64,000 nucleotides of DNA from contig NZ_ATVM01000001.1 of the NCBI RefSeq assembly GCF_000420725.1, forward strand, positions 186,001 through 250,000, given 5' to 3'. Position numbers and translations under genes: made by a program. The notes under the pieces are model-generated. The model was given only the letters and a program-made list of their open reading frames with translations. It was not told the origin of the DNA and did no database searches. Positions 1-9,596 of the stretch are shown piece by piece; positions within the stretch are counted from its first letter, which is position 1, and every line of letters starts with the position of its first letter. This stretch comes from Marinococcus halotolerans DSM 16375. GTDB taxonomy: Bacteria > Bacillota > Bacilli > Bacillales > Marinococcaceae.

Positions 1-594
1 TGTACGGTGCTTCCATATCGAAAGAAGGCCGAGAAAAACGGTTAAATACAAATAGGTTTCCGGATGGCCGTTGGTCGACTGCGTATAGAAAACCGCCACC
101 GGGGTTAAAACAGCAAACAACAGAGAACCAAGAGACACATAACCGGTAATGGCAATAGCAGCAATTGCTATAATGCCGACATAAATTGCCGGAAAAAAGA
201 CGAGTACACTGATAACTCCAATGGCCGTTGCCACCCCTTTGCCACCGCGGAAGCCGAAATAGACCGGCCAGTTATGTCCAAGCACAGCGGCAAGACCGCC
301 AAGGGCCGGGGCCAGGCCGTCCACCTGGCTTAACGACAAAAACCCGGGCAACAGGGCCGAGGCTGTCCATTGGAAAAAAAAGCCGAGCCAGACCGCCACC
401 ATTCCTTTCAGCACATCCAACAGCAGCACCACCACCGCCCATTTTGTTCCGAGAACCCGCCGGGTATTGGTAGCGCCGGCATTGCCGCTTCCGACAGAAC
501 GCACGTCCACCTTTTTTATACGCTGTACAAATAGATAACTAAAACTAACTGAGCCAATTAGATAGCCAATCACAACTGCAAGAATTACTCCCAT
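1..594 (-). CDS. plsY: Acyl-phosphate:glycerol-3-phosphate acyltransferase PlsY (3' end cut by window edge)
   Basis: This integral membrane enzyme transfers an acyl group from acyl-phosphate to glycerol-3-phosphate, the first acylation of phospholipid synthesis. The reading frame starts at the ATG at 594 and is open to base 1, giving 198 codons. The family is about 190-200 residues, so only the last few are missing. Visible family motifs are GSGNAGATN near residues 36-44 and LGHNWPVYF followed by the glycine-rich FRGGKGVAT, the conserved cytoplasmic loops that bind glycerol-3-phosphate and acyl-phosphate. The remainder is hydrophobic membrane segments. A GGGGAGAG-type ribosome site precedes the ATG. 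It lies downstream of der on the same strand with a 33-nt gap. Confidence 0.95.
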   Translation of the reverse strand, partial: MGVILAVVIGYLIGSVSFSYLFVQRIKKVDVRSVGSGNAGATNTRRVLGTKWAVVVLLLDVLKGMVAVWLGFFFQWTASALLPGFLSLSQVDGLAPALGGLAAVLGHNWPVYFGFRGGKGVATAIGVISVLVFFPAIYVGIIAIAAIAITGYVSLGSLLFAVLTPVAVFYTQSTNGHPETYLYLTVFLGLLSIWKHRT

Positions 595-627
595 TGCACT
601 CTCCCCTTACCAAACCATTTCCGTCTG

Positions 628-1941
628 CTATTCGTTTTTCTTTCTGGCCACGATGCGAAGCGGTGTACCTTCAAACGAGAAAGCCTCGCGACATTTGTTT
701 TCCAAATACCTGCGATATGAAAAATGCAGAAGCTCCGGGTCGTTTACAAACAACACGATAACCGGTGGGCCCGAGGCTACCTGTGTTGCAAAATTAATAC
801 GCAGACGTTTGTTACTATGAGTTGGGGTTGGGTTCATAATCACCGCGTCCATAATAACTTCATTTAACACATTGGTAGGCACCCGTACGTGATGATTTTC
901 AGCCACCTGACGCACTACCGGCAGAAGGTTCTGTATTCTCCGCTTCGTCTTGGCCGAAAGGAAAACGATCGGTGCATAGTCCAGGAACTGGAAAGCATCC
1001 CGGATTTCTTCGGTGAACCGGTGCATCGTTTTGTCGTCTTTTTCCACTACATCCCATTTGTTAACGACAATAACGATAGCCCGGCCGGAGTCGTGCGCAT
1101 AGCCTGCTACTTTTTTATCCTGCTCCCGGATGCCTGCTTCACCGTCGAGAACGACAACAGCTACATCAGCCCGTTCCATGGCACGCATCGCCCGGAGAAC
1201 ACTGTATTTTTCTGCTTTTTCATACACTTTTCCCCGCCGGCGCATACCTGCCGTATCAATGATGCTGTATTTCTGGCCGTCTTTTTCGAACTCCGTGTCC
1301 ACTGCATCCCTCGTCGTGCCGGGAATGTCGCTCACGATTACCCGCTCTTCCCCGAGTACTGCGTTTACGAGAGAGGATTTTCCAACGTTCGGCTGGCCGA
1401 TGACTGCCATATGAATCGTGTCATCGTCCTTTTCTTCTTCCTCCTCTACAGGAAACCGTTCGAGTACTTCATCAAGCAGATCACCAAGGCCGAGTCCGTG
1501 CGAGCCGGAAATCGGAAATACTTCTCCGAGGCCCAGGGAGTAGAACTCATACATCTGCTCCCGCATTTCATAGTTGTCTATTTTATTCACGGCCGTGATG
1601 ACCGGTTTCTTGGATCGAAGCAGAATATCTGCGACTTCTTCATCTGAAGCCGTAATGCCGTCCCGGCCGTTCACGATAAAAACAATGACGTCTGCTTCGT
1701 CGATAGCAAGCTTAGCCTGCTCCCGAATTTGAGTGAGCAGCGGTTCATCATTCAGTTCGATGCCCCCGGTGTCAATTACGTGAAAGAAGCGATGCAGCCA
1801 TTCACCTTCCCCGTAAAGTCTGTCTCTTGTAATACCTGGCTCGTCTTCGACGATAGCCATTCGTTCTCCGATAATACGGTTAAATATTGTTGATTTGCCG
1901 ACATTTGGCCTGCCGACAATGGCGACTGTAGGTTTTACCAT
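628..1941 (-). CDS. der: Ribosome biogenesis GTPase Der (EngA)
   Basis: This tandem-GTPase assembly factor acts on the 50S ribosomal subunit and is essential in B. subtilis. The 437-residue product has the normal length. The first G domain carries the P-loop GRPNVGKS near residue 10 and DTGG; the second carries GQPNVGKS near residue 182, DTAG and NKWD. A C-terminal KH-like domain follows, ending in a basic tail. The two G domains are joined by an acidic EEEEEKDDD linker. The ATG at 1941 is 9 nt behind AAAGGA. A hairpin terminator separates it from fni upstream, so it probably has its own promoter in 1942-2040. Confidence 0.97.
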   Translation of the reverse strand: MVKPTVAIVGRPNVGKSTIFNRIIGERMAIVEDEPGITRDRLYGEGEWLHRFFHVIDTGGIELNDEPLLTQIREQAKLAIDEADVIVFIVNGRDGITASDEEVADILLRSKKPVITAVNKIDNYEMREQMYEFYSLGLGEVFPISGSHGLGLGDLLDEVLERFPVEEEEEKDDDTIHMAVIGQPNVGKSSLVNAVLGEERVIVSDIPGTTRDAVDTEFEKDGQKYSIIDTAGMRRRGKVYEKAEKYSVLRAMRAMERADVAVVVLDGEAGIREQDKKVAGYAHDSGRAIVIVVNKWDVVEKDDKTMHRFTEEIRDAFQFLDYAPIVFLSAKTKRRIQNLLPVVRQVAENHHVRVPTNVLNEVIMDAVIMNPTPTHSNKRLRINFATQVASGPPVIVLFVNDPELLHFSYRRYLENKCREAFSFEGTPLRIVARKKNE

Positions 1942-2039
1942 CGTTTTGATTCCTTTCTGTCTCTAAATCTATCTTCATTATCATAACATGAAACAGATCC
2001 GTTCCTCTCCCCCAAATTTGTATTCGCCGGGGAAAACAA

Positions 2040-2073
2040 GGAAAAAACCAGGCACACATTATGCACCTGGTTG
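2040..2073 (-). terminator. Intrinsic terminator after fni
   Basis: On the minus strand an AACCAGG...CCTGGTT stem with a loop around GCATAATG is followed by TTTTTT. It lies just past the fni stop codon, so it ends the cmk-plsC-rpsA-fni transcript before der. Confidence 0.8.
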
Positions 2074-2085
2074 CTTTTTCTTCCT

Positions 2086-3141
2086 TTATATCGAACGCCG
2101 ACTGTATACAGACGTATCAATACCACGTTCTTTCAGCCAGTGGGCTGTTTCTCCGCGCAGCACAATTGGAGCTCTCTGCAGTTCATTTATATTTTGCGCT
2201 CCAACCGCTGTCATTACTGTTTTCAACTCTTCCTGAACCTGCCGGAGAAAAGAAGCAGCGCCCTTTGCTCCACTGTCTTTCGCTTCCCGCAGGACGGAGC
2301 CTGCCATTCCGCTGGCACTGCCTCCAAGGGCAATAATCCTTGCGACGTCCAGGCCGTGCCTTACGCCTCCTGAACCGATAACGCTGCCTGGATGCCAGGC
2401 GTGCACGGTTTCGGCAATGGCCGCCGCTGTCGGGATGCCCCACTGATCGAAAAAAGCAAACGGGCGCTCCCGTCTTTTGTTTTCAATCATCGAAAAATTT
2501 GTTCCGCCGCTGCCGCCCGCGTCAATCACAGCTACTCCGGAGCTGCGCAGCTTGGCTGCCGTTTCAAAAGAAATGCCAAACCCTACTTCTTTTACAATTA
2601 CCGGAACAGAAAGCTCACTTGCAATCCGTCCGATCCGGTCCAGGGCTCCCTGAAAATCTCTGTCTCCTTCAGGCATAACAAGCTCCTGGATGACATTCAA
2701 ATGAATCTGAAGGGCATCCGCCTGTATCATTTCAACCGCCTGGGCCGCCTGCTCGACGCTCACTTCACTTCCTGTATTGGCAAAAATAATACCGTCGGGA
2801 TTTTTTTCCCGCACGACTCTGTATGTATAGGATTCATGCTCGTTTTTGATGGCCGATGTTTGAGATCCGACTGCCATAGCAACGCCGGTTTCTGCTGCAG
2901 CTTCTGCCAGTGACGCGTTAACAGCGGCTGTTTCGCTGCCGCCTCCACCCGTCATTGCATTAATAAGAATCGGCGAACTTAACGAAAGTCCGCCGATTTC
3001 TACTGATGCATCTGTATAAAGAGAAGCTGAGTCAGGCAGACTTTGATGGACAAATTGAATGTCATCTAAACTGCTTTCGGCTGAAAAACCTGTGGATAAA
3101 GCATATTCAATGTGATCCTGTTTCCGCCTAGCCCGCGACAC
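2086..3141 (-). CDS. fni: Type 2 isopentenyl-diphosphate delta-isomerase (FMN-dependent)
   Basis: It interconverts isopentenyl and dimethylallyl diphosphate, supplying prenyl units for undecaprenol, quinones and here also carotenoids. The protein is a TIM-barrel flavoenzyme of the type 2 family: NAMTGGG near residue 64, MAVGSQ near 90, and the FMN-binding glycine-rich stretches DAGGSGGT and GSGGVR. A TTG at 3147 is possible, but the GTG at 3141 sits 8 nt behind AAGGAG and gives the family-like N-terminus MSRARRKQDHIEYALS, so I use it (351 residues). It is last in the cmk-plsC-rpsA-fni run, 12 nt after rpsA. B. subtilis has the same ypfD-fni order. Confidence 0.94.
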   Translation of the reverse strand: MSRARRKQDHIEYALSTGFSAESSLDDIQFVHQSLPDSASLYTDASVEIGGLSLSSPILINAMTGGGGSETAAVNASLAEAAAETGVAMAVGSQTSAIKNEHESYTYRVVREKNPDGIIFANTGSEVSVEQAAQAVEMIQADALQIHLNVIQELVMPEGDRDFQGALDRIGRIASELSVPVIVKEVGFGISFETAAKLRSSGVAVIDAGGSGGTNFSMIENKRRERPFAFFDQWGIPTAAAIAETVHAWHPGSVIGSGGVRHGLDVARIIALGGSASGMAGSVLREAKDSGAKGAASFLRQVQEELKTVMTAVGAQNINELQRAPIVLRGETAHWLKERGIDTSVYSRRSI

Positions 3142-3153
3142 AAGCAAATCTCC

Positions 3154-4308
3154 TTACTTTTTATATTTTTTCAACTGATCGCCGACCATATCTCCGAGGG
3201 AGAAGCCAGCGTGGTCTTCTTCCGGTGCTTCGTATTCGCTTTGAACCTTCGAATCGCCGGTTTCGGCACTTTCCAGTTCTCTGATGCTTAACGAAATACG
3301 ATGCTCGGCAGGGTTAATATCAAGCACTTTTGCTGTAACTGCCTGCCCTTCTTCAAGCACCTCTCCCGGCGTTCCGATGTGACGGTTCGCGATTTGGGAA
3401 ATGTGCACAAGGCCTTCTACTCCGGGAGCCACTTCAACGAAGGCGCCGAAGCTGACAAGCCGTTTTACCTGACCGTCGATAACGTCTCCGGCTTCAATTT
3501 GTCCTTCAATGGTCGTCCATGGTCCAGGAAGGGTATCTTTAATCGACAGAGATACTCTTTCGCTGTCCGGATCAACAGCTAAGATTTTCACTTCAATCTC
3601 ATCGCCTTCGTTGACGATTTCTCCTGGTGATTCTACACGGTGGTGGGCCATCTGCGAAATGTGGACAAGACCGTCGACGCCGCCGACATCCACAAATGCG
3701 CCAAAGTTAGTCAGGCGCTGCACTGTTCCTTTCACCGTATCTCCTACATTCAAGTTTTCAAGTACTTCTTTCTTTTTCACTTCGGCCTCCTCGTCCAGAA
3801 CGGCACGCTGCGATAAAATCAGCTTGTTTTCTTCCGGATCTATTTCTGCAATTTTTAGTCTTAATGTTTTTCCCTGATAATCTGAAAAGTCTTCCACATA
3901 ATATCTTTCCACGAGCGAAGCCGGGATAAAGCCACGCACGCCCAGATCAACTACAAGCCCGCCTTTGACGATTTCAGCCACCTGGGCTTCAATAACGTCG
4001 CCGGATTCATACTTCTCCTGAAGCTCGCCCCAGGATTTATCAGCAAGTGCTGCCCGGCGGGAGAGAACCAGCTCATCATCTTCCATTTTTGTTACTTTGA
4101 ATTCGAGCTGATCTCCTTCCTTGAGCACGTCGTCTACTTTTTCTACATGCAGGCTTGAAAGTTCGCTGATCGGAATAACCGCATCTACTTTATAGCCGGC
4201 ATCCGCATACGCTTGTTTTTCCTCTACCTTTGTTACTGTGGCAGTAATGATATCTCCCACGTTAAACTCTTTCATACCTTCAAGTTCGTTGTTCATTTCA
4301 TCTGCCAT
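3154..4308 (-). CDS. rpsA: S1-domain RNA-binding protein (RpsA homologue, YpfD type)
   Basis: The 384-residue protein contains four S1 (OB-fold) repeats at about residues 16-84, 100-167, 188-256 and 272-342, each ending in the typical LSxR or LSIK strand. The last two carry the canonical FGAFVDV/FGAFVEV and GLVHISQ signatures. Gram-negative S1 has six repeats and anchors mRNA on the 30S subunit. The four-repeat Bacillus form is dispensable in B. subtilis, and its exact job is less clear. The C-terminal tail is highly acidic. The ATG at 4308 follows GGAGG at 9 nt. It lies between plsC and fni in the cmk operon. Confidence 0.93.
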   Translation of the reverse strand: MADEMNNELEGMKEFNVGDIITATVTKVEEKQAYADAGYKVDAVIPISELSSLHVEKVDDVLKEGDQLEFKVTKMEDDELVLSRRAALADKSWGELQEKYESGDVIEAQVAEIVKGGLVVDLGVRGFIPASLVERYYVEDFSDYQGKTLRLKIAEIDPEENKLILSQRAVLDEEAEVKKKEVLENLNVGDTVKGTVQRLTNFGAFVDVGGVDGLVHISQMAHHRVESPGEIVNEGDEIEVKILAVDPDSERVSLSIKDTLPGPWTTIEGQIEAGDVIDGQVKRLVSFGAFVEVAPGVEGLVHISQIANRHIGTPGEVLEEGQAVTAKVLDINPAEHRISLSIRELESAETGDSKVQSEYEAPEEDHAGFSLGDMVGDQLKKYKK

Positions 4309-4370
4309 TGACCATTGCCTCCTTCAGTGTCCTTAAATCCTGCCTATGGGGTTTTTGGGGATTTTGAGGA

Positions 4371-4976
4371 TTAACCCGACGGCAGCCGGCTGTTGCCGGC
4401 CTTCGCCTGCTGATGAACAGCTTTAATTTCTTCCATGATTACTTCGGTCGCTTCTTCAGCTTTTGCTTTATTCGTCCGAAGGTCCTGCATGGGCACCGGC
4501 CGGCCTATCACTACATTCACACGCCTGAACAAACCGTAGCGGCCGCTGATAGCAACCGGAACTACTGCTGCGTCTGAACGGAGAGCAAAAAAACCGGCGC
4601 CGGTTAATCCTTTTCCTATTTCCCCGCTTTTACTCCTAGTACCCTCAGGAAAAAGACATAAAACCTGTCCCTCGTTTAAAAATTGAATTCCCTGTTTTAA
4701 TGACTTTCGGTCTACCACGCCTCTGCGGACTGGAAAGGCTCCGACAAAATACATAATAAAACCCAGAATTTTTTTATTAAACAGCTCGCTTTTAGCCATA
4801 AAGTGCACTTTTCTGCGAATATGAGTGGCAAGCAGAGGCGGATCAAAGTTACTGATATGGTTCGAACAGATCAAAACCGGTCCATCCTTTGGCACGTTTT
4901 CTCTTCCGGTCACACGAACACGCATAAAAATAACCGCAAGAAAGTAGGAAGAATACTTTACGATATTATACATCAT
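4371..4976 (-). CDS. plsC: 1-acyl-sn-glycerol-3-phosphate acyltransferase PlsC
   Basis: It makes phosphatidic acid by acylating lysophosphatidic acid, the step after PlsY. The 201-residue sequence has the HX4D catalytic block as NHISNFDPP, the glycerol-phosphate block FPEGTRS, and a VPVAISG strand typical of the family. The N-terminus (about residues 5-20) is a hydrophobic membrane anchor. Its first codons overlap the end of cmk by 11 nt, so translation is probably coupled. A second ATG directly follows the first, and either may be used. The cmk-plsC-rpsA order is common in Bacillaceae, although B. subtilis itself keeps its plsC elsewhere. Confidence 0.94.
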   Translation of the reverse strand: MMYNIVKYSSYFLAVIFMRVRVTGRENVPKDGPVLICSNHISNFDPPLLATHIRRKVHFMAKSELFNKKILGFIMYFVGAFPVRRGVVDRKSLKQGIQFLNEGQVLCLFPEGTRSKSGEIGKGLTGAGFFALRSDAAVVPVAISGRYGLFRRVNVVIGRPVPMQDLRTNKAKAEEATEVIMEEIKAVHQQAKAGNSRLPSG

Positions 4977-5652
4977 GGGACTGATTCACCTTCTCTTCTG
5001 CAAGCGCTGTGATCCTGCTGATCACTTCCGGGATGGTAAGGGCAGTCGTATCAATCTCCACCGCATCCTCCGCTTTTTTTAACGGCGAATGCTCCCTGGC
5101 TTTATCGAATTCGTCCCGGTGAATAATCGCTTCATAAATTTCATCGTAATCCGCCAGCTTGCCACGCTCCTGCACCTCCTTGTACCTTCGCAGTGCACGC
5201 TCTTGTGCAGAAGCAACCAGGAATATTTTTAATTCCGCGTCCGGAAGGATAGTAGTGCCGATATCCCGGCCATCGAGCACCGCTCCTTTTTCTGCCGCAA
5301 GCCGGCGCTGCTTCAGGGCCATTTCCTCACGCACGCCAAGGTGGGCCGCGGTCAGAGATACTACGCTGTCCACTTCGCTCGTACGGATAGCCTCAGACAC
5401 ATTTTCCCCGTCAAGGTAAACTTCGCTTACCCTCGGATTCCCTACAAGACGAATAGCGGATGCTTTTAACAGCTCCGTCATTTTGCCGCCGTCATCCAGG
5501 GAGGTGCCCGTCCGCAGCGCTTTTAACGACAGCGCCCGGTACATTGCTCCTGTATCGATGTATGTATAATCGAGCTGAACGGCACATCCTTTCGATACAG
5601 TGCTTTTTCCAGCACCGGCCGGCCCGTCGATCGCAATATTGATTTTCCTCAT
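4966..5652 (-). CDS. cmk: Cytidylate kinase
   Basis: It phosphorylates CMP and dCMP for nucleotide salvage and RNA-turnover recycling. The 228-residue protein shows the P-loop GPAGAGKST near residue 10, DTGAMYRA, the substrate-binding GRDIGT, and the LID-region RDEFDKAREHSPLKKAEDA. The ATG at 5652 abuts a GGAGG, so the working Shine-Dalgarno is probably the GGGG a few bases further upstream. It is the first gene of the run ending in fni, and its own leader at 5653-5782 holds the likely promoter. Confidence 0.96.
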   Translation of the reverse strand: MRKINIAIDGPAGAGKSTVSKGCAVQLDYTYIDTGAMYRALSLKALRTGTSLDDGGKMTELLKASAIRLVGNPRVSEVYLDGENVSEAIRTSEVDSVVSLTAAHLGVREEMALKQRRLAAEKGAVLDGRDIGTTILPDAELKIFLVASAQERALRRYKEVQERGKLADYDEIYEAIIHRDEFDKAREHSPLKKAEDAVEIDTTALTIPEVISRITALAEEKVNQSHDV

Positions 5653-5782
5653 CCTCCTGCACCCCGCCCATTAGATTGTTGAACATTTAGCTTTTGCTCA
5701 TCATTTTCAAAACTAACATATTTCGTGCCGTTTGCATATATTGTACCTGCCGAACTTTTTCATTTTCCAGTGCTTCATAAAA

Positions 5783-5807
5783 AATAAAAAGACCGCTCCG
5801 GCGGTCT
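5783..5807 (-). terminator. Intrinsic terminator after the PilZ gene
   Basis: A GACCGC/GCGGTC stem with a short loop is followed on the minus strand by TTTTTATTTTTT. It separates the PilZ gene from cmk. Confidence 0.8.
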
Positions 5808-5813
5808 AACGTG

Positions 5814-6488
5814 CTAGCTTCCTATTCGCTTTTCCTGATTCGCTGCAGACCGCTGCCGTTCAAAGCAGTATCTGATTATTGCCTGGCGCTCTTTTTCGGC
5901 CAGCCCTAAAAACTCCATGCTTGCCCTTTTCGGCCGGCGCTCTTCTTTTTCCAGTACTCTTCTTACCACAGCAGCACAATGCAGATAATGAATCGAGCCG
6001 TCCTCCATTGAGAAAGCGAGCGTGATCTGTACCTGTTCGTCTTCGAGCAGCTTTGCTTTTGGCGGCACGACGATCATGCATCCACCACCGCTCACATTTA
6101 CCGTGACCGTGGTGAACGGGCGGTAATGACCGTGGACAGCTGCATTGACGCCTGCCTCCACACGCACGTAGTTTCTGCGCTGCATTCGCTGCCATTCCTT
6201 TTTCTCGGGCCTTTCAATGACCAGGGCCGGTATGCGTCCCTTTTGGCGGGAAAGCACTGTCGAACGAAACGAATAAACAGCGCTGTCCTCTCCGACAAAC
6301 CAGACATGGACTGCTTTGCCTGCCTGAAAGGAAATCATTTTGCCGGTCTCTTTTTCTGAAGGCATAGCAATCGTGAACGTATGCTCATCCGCATCAAGCA
6401 GCTGGGATTTGTATTGGATGTCATTATCATGTGGTTCCTTTGTTTTCATATTTTCATGCAGATGCCAAACGCTTCCAATCTCGTACAA
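5814..6488 (-). CDS. ypfA: PilZ-domain c-di-GMP receptor / flagellar brake protein (YpfA, MotI type)
   Basis: In B. subtilis the homologue YpfA (DgrA/MotI) binds cyclic di-GMP and restrains flagellar motors. This 224-residue protein has an N-terminal YcgR-like domain (about residues 1-95) and a C-terminal PilZ domain. The c-di-GMP-binding arginine motif is RRNYVR, followed by NVSGGGC, the usual (D/N)xSxxG element, so nucleotide binding looks intact. The start is a TTG at 6488, 9-10 nt behind AAAGGGG. The B. subtilis order ypfA-ypeB-sleB-prsW is broken here: the germination genes are absent and methionine genes sit in their place. Confidence 0.88.
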   Translation of the reverse strand: MYEIGSVWHLHENMKTKEPHDNDIQYKSQLLDADEHTFTIAMPSEKETGKMISFQAGKAVHVWFVGEDSAVYSFRSTVLSRQKGRIPALVIERPEKKEWQRMQRRNYVRVEAGVNAAVHGHYRPFTTVTVNVSGGGCMIVVPPKAKLLEDEQVQITLAFSMEDGSIHYLHCAAVVRRVLEKEERRPKRASMEFLGLAEKERQAIIRYCFERQRSAANQEKRIGS

Positions 6489-6535
6489 TAGCTAAAACCC
6501 CTTTTACTGTATATATCGGATAAAAAGCAAAACGG

Positions 6536-8377
6536 TTAAATCTCTGTTACGCCGGCACTGGTTTGCTCTTGCACATATTTTGTCAGCTCGGCCGTGATTT
6601 CATAACGCAGAAACGGCGTGATTAAATAAATGCCGTTAAAATAGCGAAGCGTTTCATCAATCAGTTCTTTTGCGATAGCAATTCCTTCCCGCTCGGCAGC
6701 TTCAGAATCGTTCCCGCAGGCAGCCATCCGTTTCCGCGTATCCGCGGTTAACTGAATGCCCGGTACCTCGTTATGAAGAAACTCTGCATTCCCGGCGCTC
6801 ACTAGGGGCATAATGCCGATAAACACAGGTGCCTCCAGTTCCTTGACCGCTTCATGAATCGTTTTAATCCGGTCTATATCGTACACCGGCTGAGTCATAA
6901 AATAATGCGCCCCTGCATCCACTTTCTTTTCGAGCCTTTTTACAGCTTTGTCGATATGAAGCACGTTCGGATTAAACGCTCCCCCGATGGAGAAATTCGT
7001 TTTTTCTCCAAGAGACTTACCGGAAAACAGCCGTCCTTCATTCATTTCCCGGATCAGGGAAATAAGCGAAACGGAGTTGGCATCATATACAGACTTCGCC
7101 CCTGGAAAATCCCCAACCTTCGAAGGGTCGCCGGTGATCGCCAGAAGGTCCCGCACGCCAATGGTGTGAAGCCCGAGAAGGTGGGACTGCAGGCCGATCA
7201 GATTCCGGTCCCGGCAGGCGATATGCAAAAGCGGCCTGGCAGAGGTCTGCTGCTTGAGCATCGCTCCCATGGCGAGATTGTCGATCCGGGGGGAAGCCAG
7301 AGAATTATCGGCAAGCGTAACCGCGTCCGCCCCAGCGTCATGAAGCGCCTGGGAGCCGCGTATGAATTTACCTGTTTTCAGCTTTTTCGGCGGGTCCAGC
7401 TCCACGATAACTGTTTTTTCACTTTTTACTTTTTCATGGAGAGGCACGAACGGTTCCTTATCGGCTGTAGCCTCAGCCGCCGCAGTCTCCACCTTCACCG
7501 GAGGCTTCGTCTTTTCCGGAACGTCGTGTTTCACAGCTTCTGCTATCATGCGGACATGCTCAGGCGTGGTGCCGCAGCAGCCGCCAATCAGACGGATGCC
7601 CTGTTCTTTAAAACGGAACGCCTGCTTGTAAAAGTACTCGGGGTTGGACTGGTAGACGTAACGGCCGTCGTACCAGTTTGGCAGACTGGCGTTAGGGTAG
7701 GCGGAATAATACGCCCGGTCGGTCAGTTCCGCCTGCTCCAGTGATTTCAATATATGATACGGACCCATCCGGCAGTTGAGTCCGACCACCGAAGCTCCGG
7801 CATCCTCAAGCCGGCTGAAGGCTTCACTGATCTGGACTCCCCCGTGCATGACGCCGACGTCTCCAAGCGCCACCTGGGCAATAACAGGAACCTCTGCATC
7901 CTTATTCCGAATGTAGCGGATAATTTCCAGAAGCTCCGGCAGGTCATAGAACGTTTCAAGCAGCAGGCCATCCACCGGTTCCCCCAGCAAGATATCCACC
8001 TGCTCCTGCAGCGCATCTCTTAAAAAGTCATCCGAATGTTCGCTCACCTGGACGCCTTTTATACCTCCGACCGTAGCAAATACATACGCTGTGCCGCCGG
8101 AGGCATTTCTCGCCAGCTGCACCCCGGCCCGGTTAATATCCTGTACTTTATCTTCAAGGCCGTAGCCTTCAAGCTTCACCCGGTTCGCCGCGTAGGTGTT
8201 TGTCTGTAAAATATCCGCCCCGGCTTCTGCGTATTCCCGGTGAGCATGCTCCACAGCCTCAGGGTCCGTTAAATTCATAGCTTCAAACGAGCCCTTGTAG
8301 CCCTTCTGGTAAAGATACGTGCCCATAGCCCCGTCGCCGATCAAAATCGAAGAATCGAGTTTTTCGAGTACGTTCAT
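6536..8377 (-). CDS. yitJ: Bifunctional homocysteine S-methyltransferase / 5,10-methylenetetrahydrofolate reductase
   Basis: This fused enzyme reduces methylene-THF and methylates homocysteine to methionine. Residues 1 to about 290 are a homocysteine methyltransferase domain with GDGAMGTYL near the N-terminus and the zinc-binding pair GGCCGTTPEH. Residues about 325-600 are a MetF-type TIM barrel with ITGDPSK and FxIGGAFNPN. A low-complexity EKTKPPVKVETAAAEATA linker joins them. The length of 613 matches B. subtilis YitJ (about 612). It follows metI by 26 nt and is under the same SAM riboswitch. No cobalamin-dependent metH is seen nearby, although the window carries B12 uptake genes. Confidence 0.93.
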   Translation of the reverse strand: MNVLEKLDSSILIGDGAMGTYLYQKGYKGSFEAMNLTDPEAVEHAHREYAEAGADILQTNTYAANRVKLEGYGLEDKVQDINRAGVQLARNASGGTAYVFATVGGIKGVQVSEHSDDFLRDALQEQVDILLGEPVDGLLLETFYDLPELLEIIRYIRNKDAEVPVIAQVALGDVGVMHGGVQISEAFSRLEDAGASVVGLNCRMGPYHILKSLEQAELTDRAYYSAYPNASLPNWYDGRYVYQSNPEYFYKQAFRFKEQGIRLIGGCCGTTPEHVRMIAEAVKHDVPEKTKPPVKVETAAAEATADKEPFVPLHEKVKSEKTVIVELDPPKKLKTGKFIRGSQALHDAGADAVTLADNSLASPRIDNLAMGAMLKQQTSARPLLHIACRDRNLIGLQSHLLGLHTIGVRDLLAITGDPSKVGDFPGAKSVYDANSVSLISLIREMNEGRLFSGKSLGEKTNFSIGGAFNPNVLHIDKAVKRLEKKVDAGAHYFMTQPVYDIDRIKTIHEAVKELEAPVFIGIMPLVSAGNAEFLHNEVPGIQLTADTRKRMAACGNDSEAAEREGIAIAKELIDETLRYFNGIYLITPFLRYEITAELTKYVQEQTSAGVTEI

Positions 8378-8403
8378 AGCTCTGCCCCTCTCCTGCTTAT
8401 CAG

Positions 8404-9507
8404 TTACAGCGCCCTGAGCGCCTGTTCGAGATCTTCAATTAAATCATCCTTATCCTCTATGCCGATGCTAAAGCGGAGAAGGCGGTTGTCAACGCCGTTG
8501 TGGACCCGTACTGCTTCCGGCATATCTGCATGTGTCTGCGTTGCCGGGTACGTAATAAAGCTTTCGACTCCGCCCAGACTTTCTGCGAACGTGATAATTT
8601 TAATATTTCGTAAAAATGAATCCACCCATTCTTCGTTTTCAAGACGGAAGGAAAGCATGCCTCCCCGGCCCGAGTAAAGCACATCTGTTATCTTCTCGTG
8701 ACGGCTGAGATACTCTGCGATTGCTTTGCCGTTTTCTGTATGCTGCTTCATGCGGAGCTTTAAGGTTTTCATTCCGCGCATAAGCAGCCATGAATCAAAC
8801 GGGCTTAAAATTGTGCCCATGCCGTTCTGAAGCGCTCCAATTTTTTCAGAAAGCTCGTCCACGTTGGATACAATCAGCCCGGCAATCAAATCATTGTGTC
8901 CGCCCAAATATTTCGAGGCCGAGTGCACTACAATGTCAGCACCTTCTTCTATCGGTCGCTGAAGCACTGGAGTATAAAACGTATTGTCTACAATAAGCCA
9001 GGCACCGTGCTTTTTCGCAAGCAGCGAAAGCTCCTTCAGATCCGCTTCCTGCATCAGCGGGTTCGTCGGCGTCTCAATAAACAATGCCTTTGTTTTCTCT
9101 GTTATCAGCTGTTCAAATGCTTCGAGGTCCCTCGGATCACCGTATGTAACCGTCACGCCCCAGTGCCGCCATCCTTCTTCGAAGAGACGATACGTGCCGC
9201 CGTAAATATCGCTCGTTGCAATCACTTCATCACCGGTTTCAAAAATCGCAAACAGCGTCTGGATCGCAGCCATCCCCGAGCTGAGGGCAAACCCGTGTTT
9301 ACCTCCTTCAAGCGCGGCGATACCGTTTTCAAGCAGGTCTCTTGTCGGGTTCGCCGTCCGGGAATAGTCGTATCCTGTCGACTCTCCAATGCCTGTATGT
9401 TTATACGCCGTGGAAAAATAGACAGGAGGATTGATCGCTCCGGTCCGCGGGTCGGAATTGTTACCCAGTTGTGCCAGGATGGTTTCTATCTGCAGTTGCT
9501 TTGACAT
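8404..9507 (-). CDS. metI: Cystathionine gamma-synthase / O-acetylhomoserine thiolyase (MetI)
   Basis: This PLP enzyme of the Cys/Met metabolism family joins an activated homoserine to cysteine or sulfide on the way to homocysteine. The 367 residues align throughout with B. subtilis MetI: YDYSRTANPTR and SSGMAAIQT near the N-terminus, VDNTFYTPVLQRP, and the PLP lysine in HSASKYLGGHNDLIAG. In B. subtilis metI is followed by metC. Here metC is missing and yitJ follows directly, so cystathionine cleavage, if used, must be encoded elsewhere. The SAM riboswitch and terminator immediately upstream control it. Confidence 0.93.
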   Translation of the reverse strand: MSKQLQIETILAQLGNNSDPRTGAINPPVYFSTAYKHTGIGESTGYDYSRTANPTRDLLENGIAALEGGKHGFALSSGMAAIQTLFAIFETGDEVIATSDIYGGTYRLFEEGWRHWGVTVTYGDPRDLEAFEQLITEKTKALFIETPTNPLMQEADLKELSLLAKKHGAWLIVDNTFYTPVLQRPIEEGADIVVHSASKYLGGHNDLIAGLIVSNVDELSEKIGALQNGMGTILSPFDSWLLMRGMKTLKLRMKQHTENGKAIAEYLSRHEKITDVLYSGRGGMLSFRLENEEWVDSFLRNIKIITFAESLGGVESFITYPATQTHADMPEAVRVHNGVDNRLLRFSIGIEDKDDLIEDLEQALRAL

Positions 9508-9550
9508 GTCACAGCCCTCATTTCTATAAAATTAATGCATTAAATGTACG

Positions 9551-9584
9551 AAAAGGCCTTCTTCCTTAGACAGAAGAAGACCTT
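9551..9584 (-). terminator. SAM-riboswitch expression-platform terminator
   Basis: On the minus strand AAGGTCTTCTTC pairs with GAAGAAGGCCTT around a short loop and ends in a T-run. Its 5' arm follows the S-box aptamer directly, as expected for SAM-induced termination ahead of metI. Confidence 0.85.
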
Positions 9585-9596
9585 GGCATGCAATAC

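Noticed and set aside
889-1647. Long plus-strand frame opposite der
   Set aside because: It lies entirely within the well-conserved der gene, has no ribosome site and gives a low-quality Cys/Phe-rich protein; it is a frame shadow.
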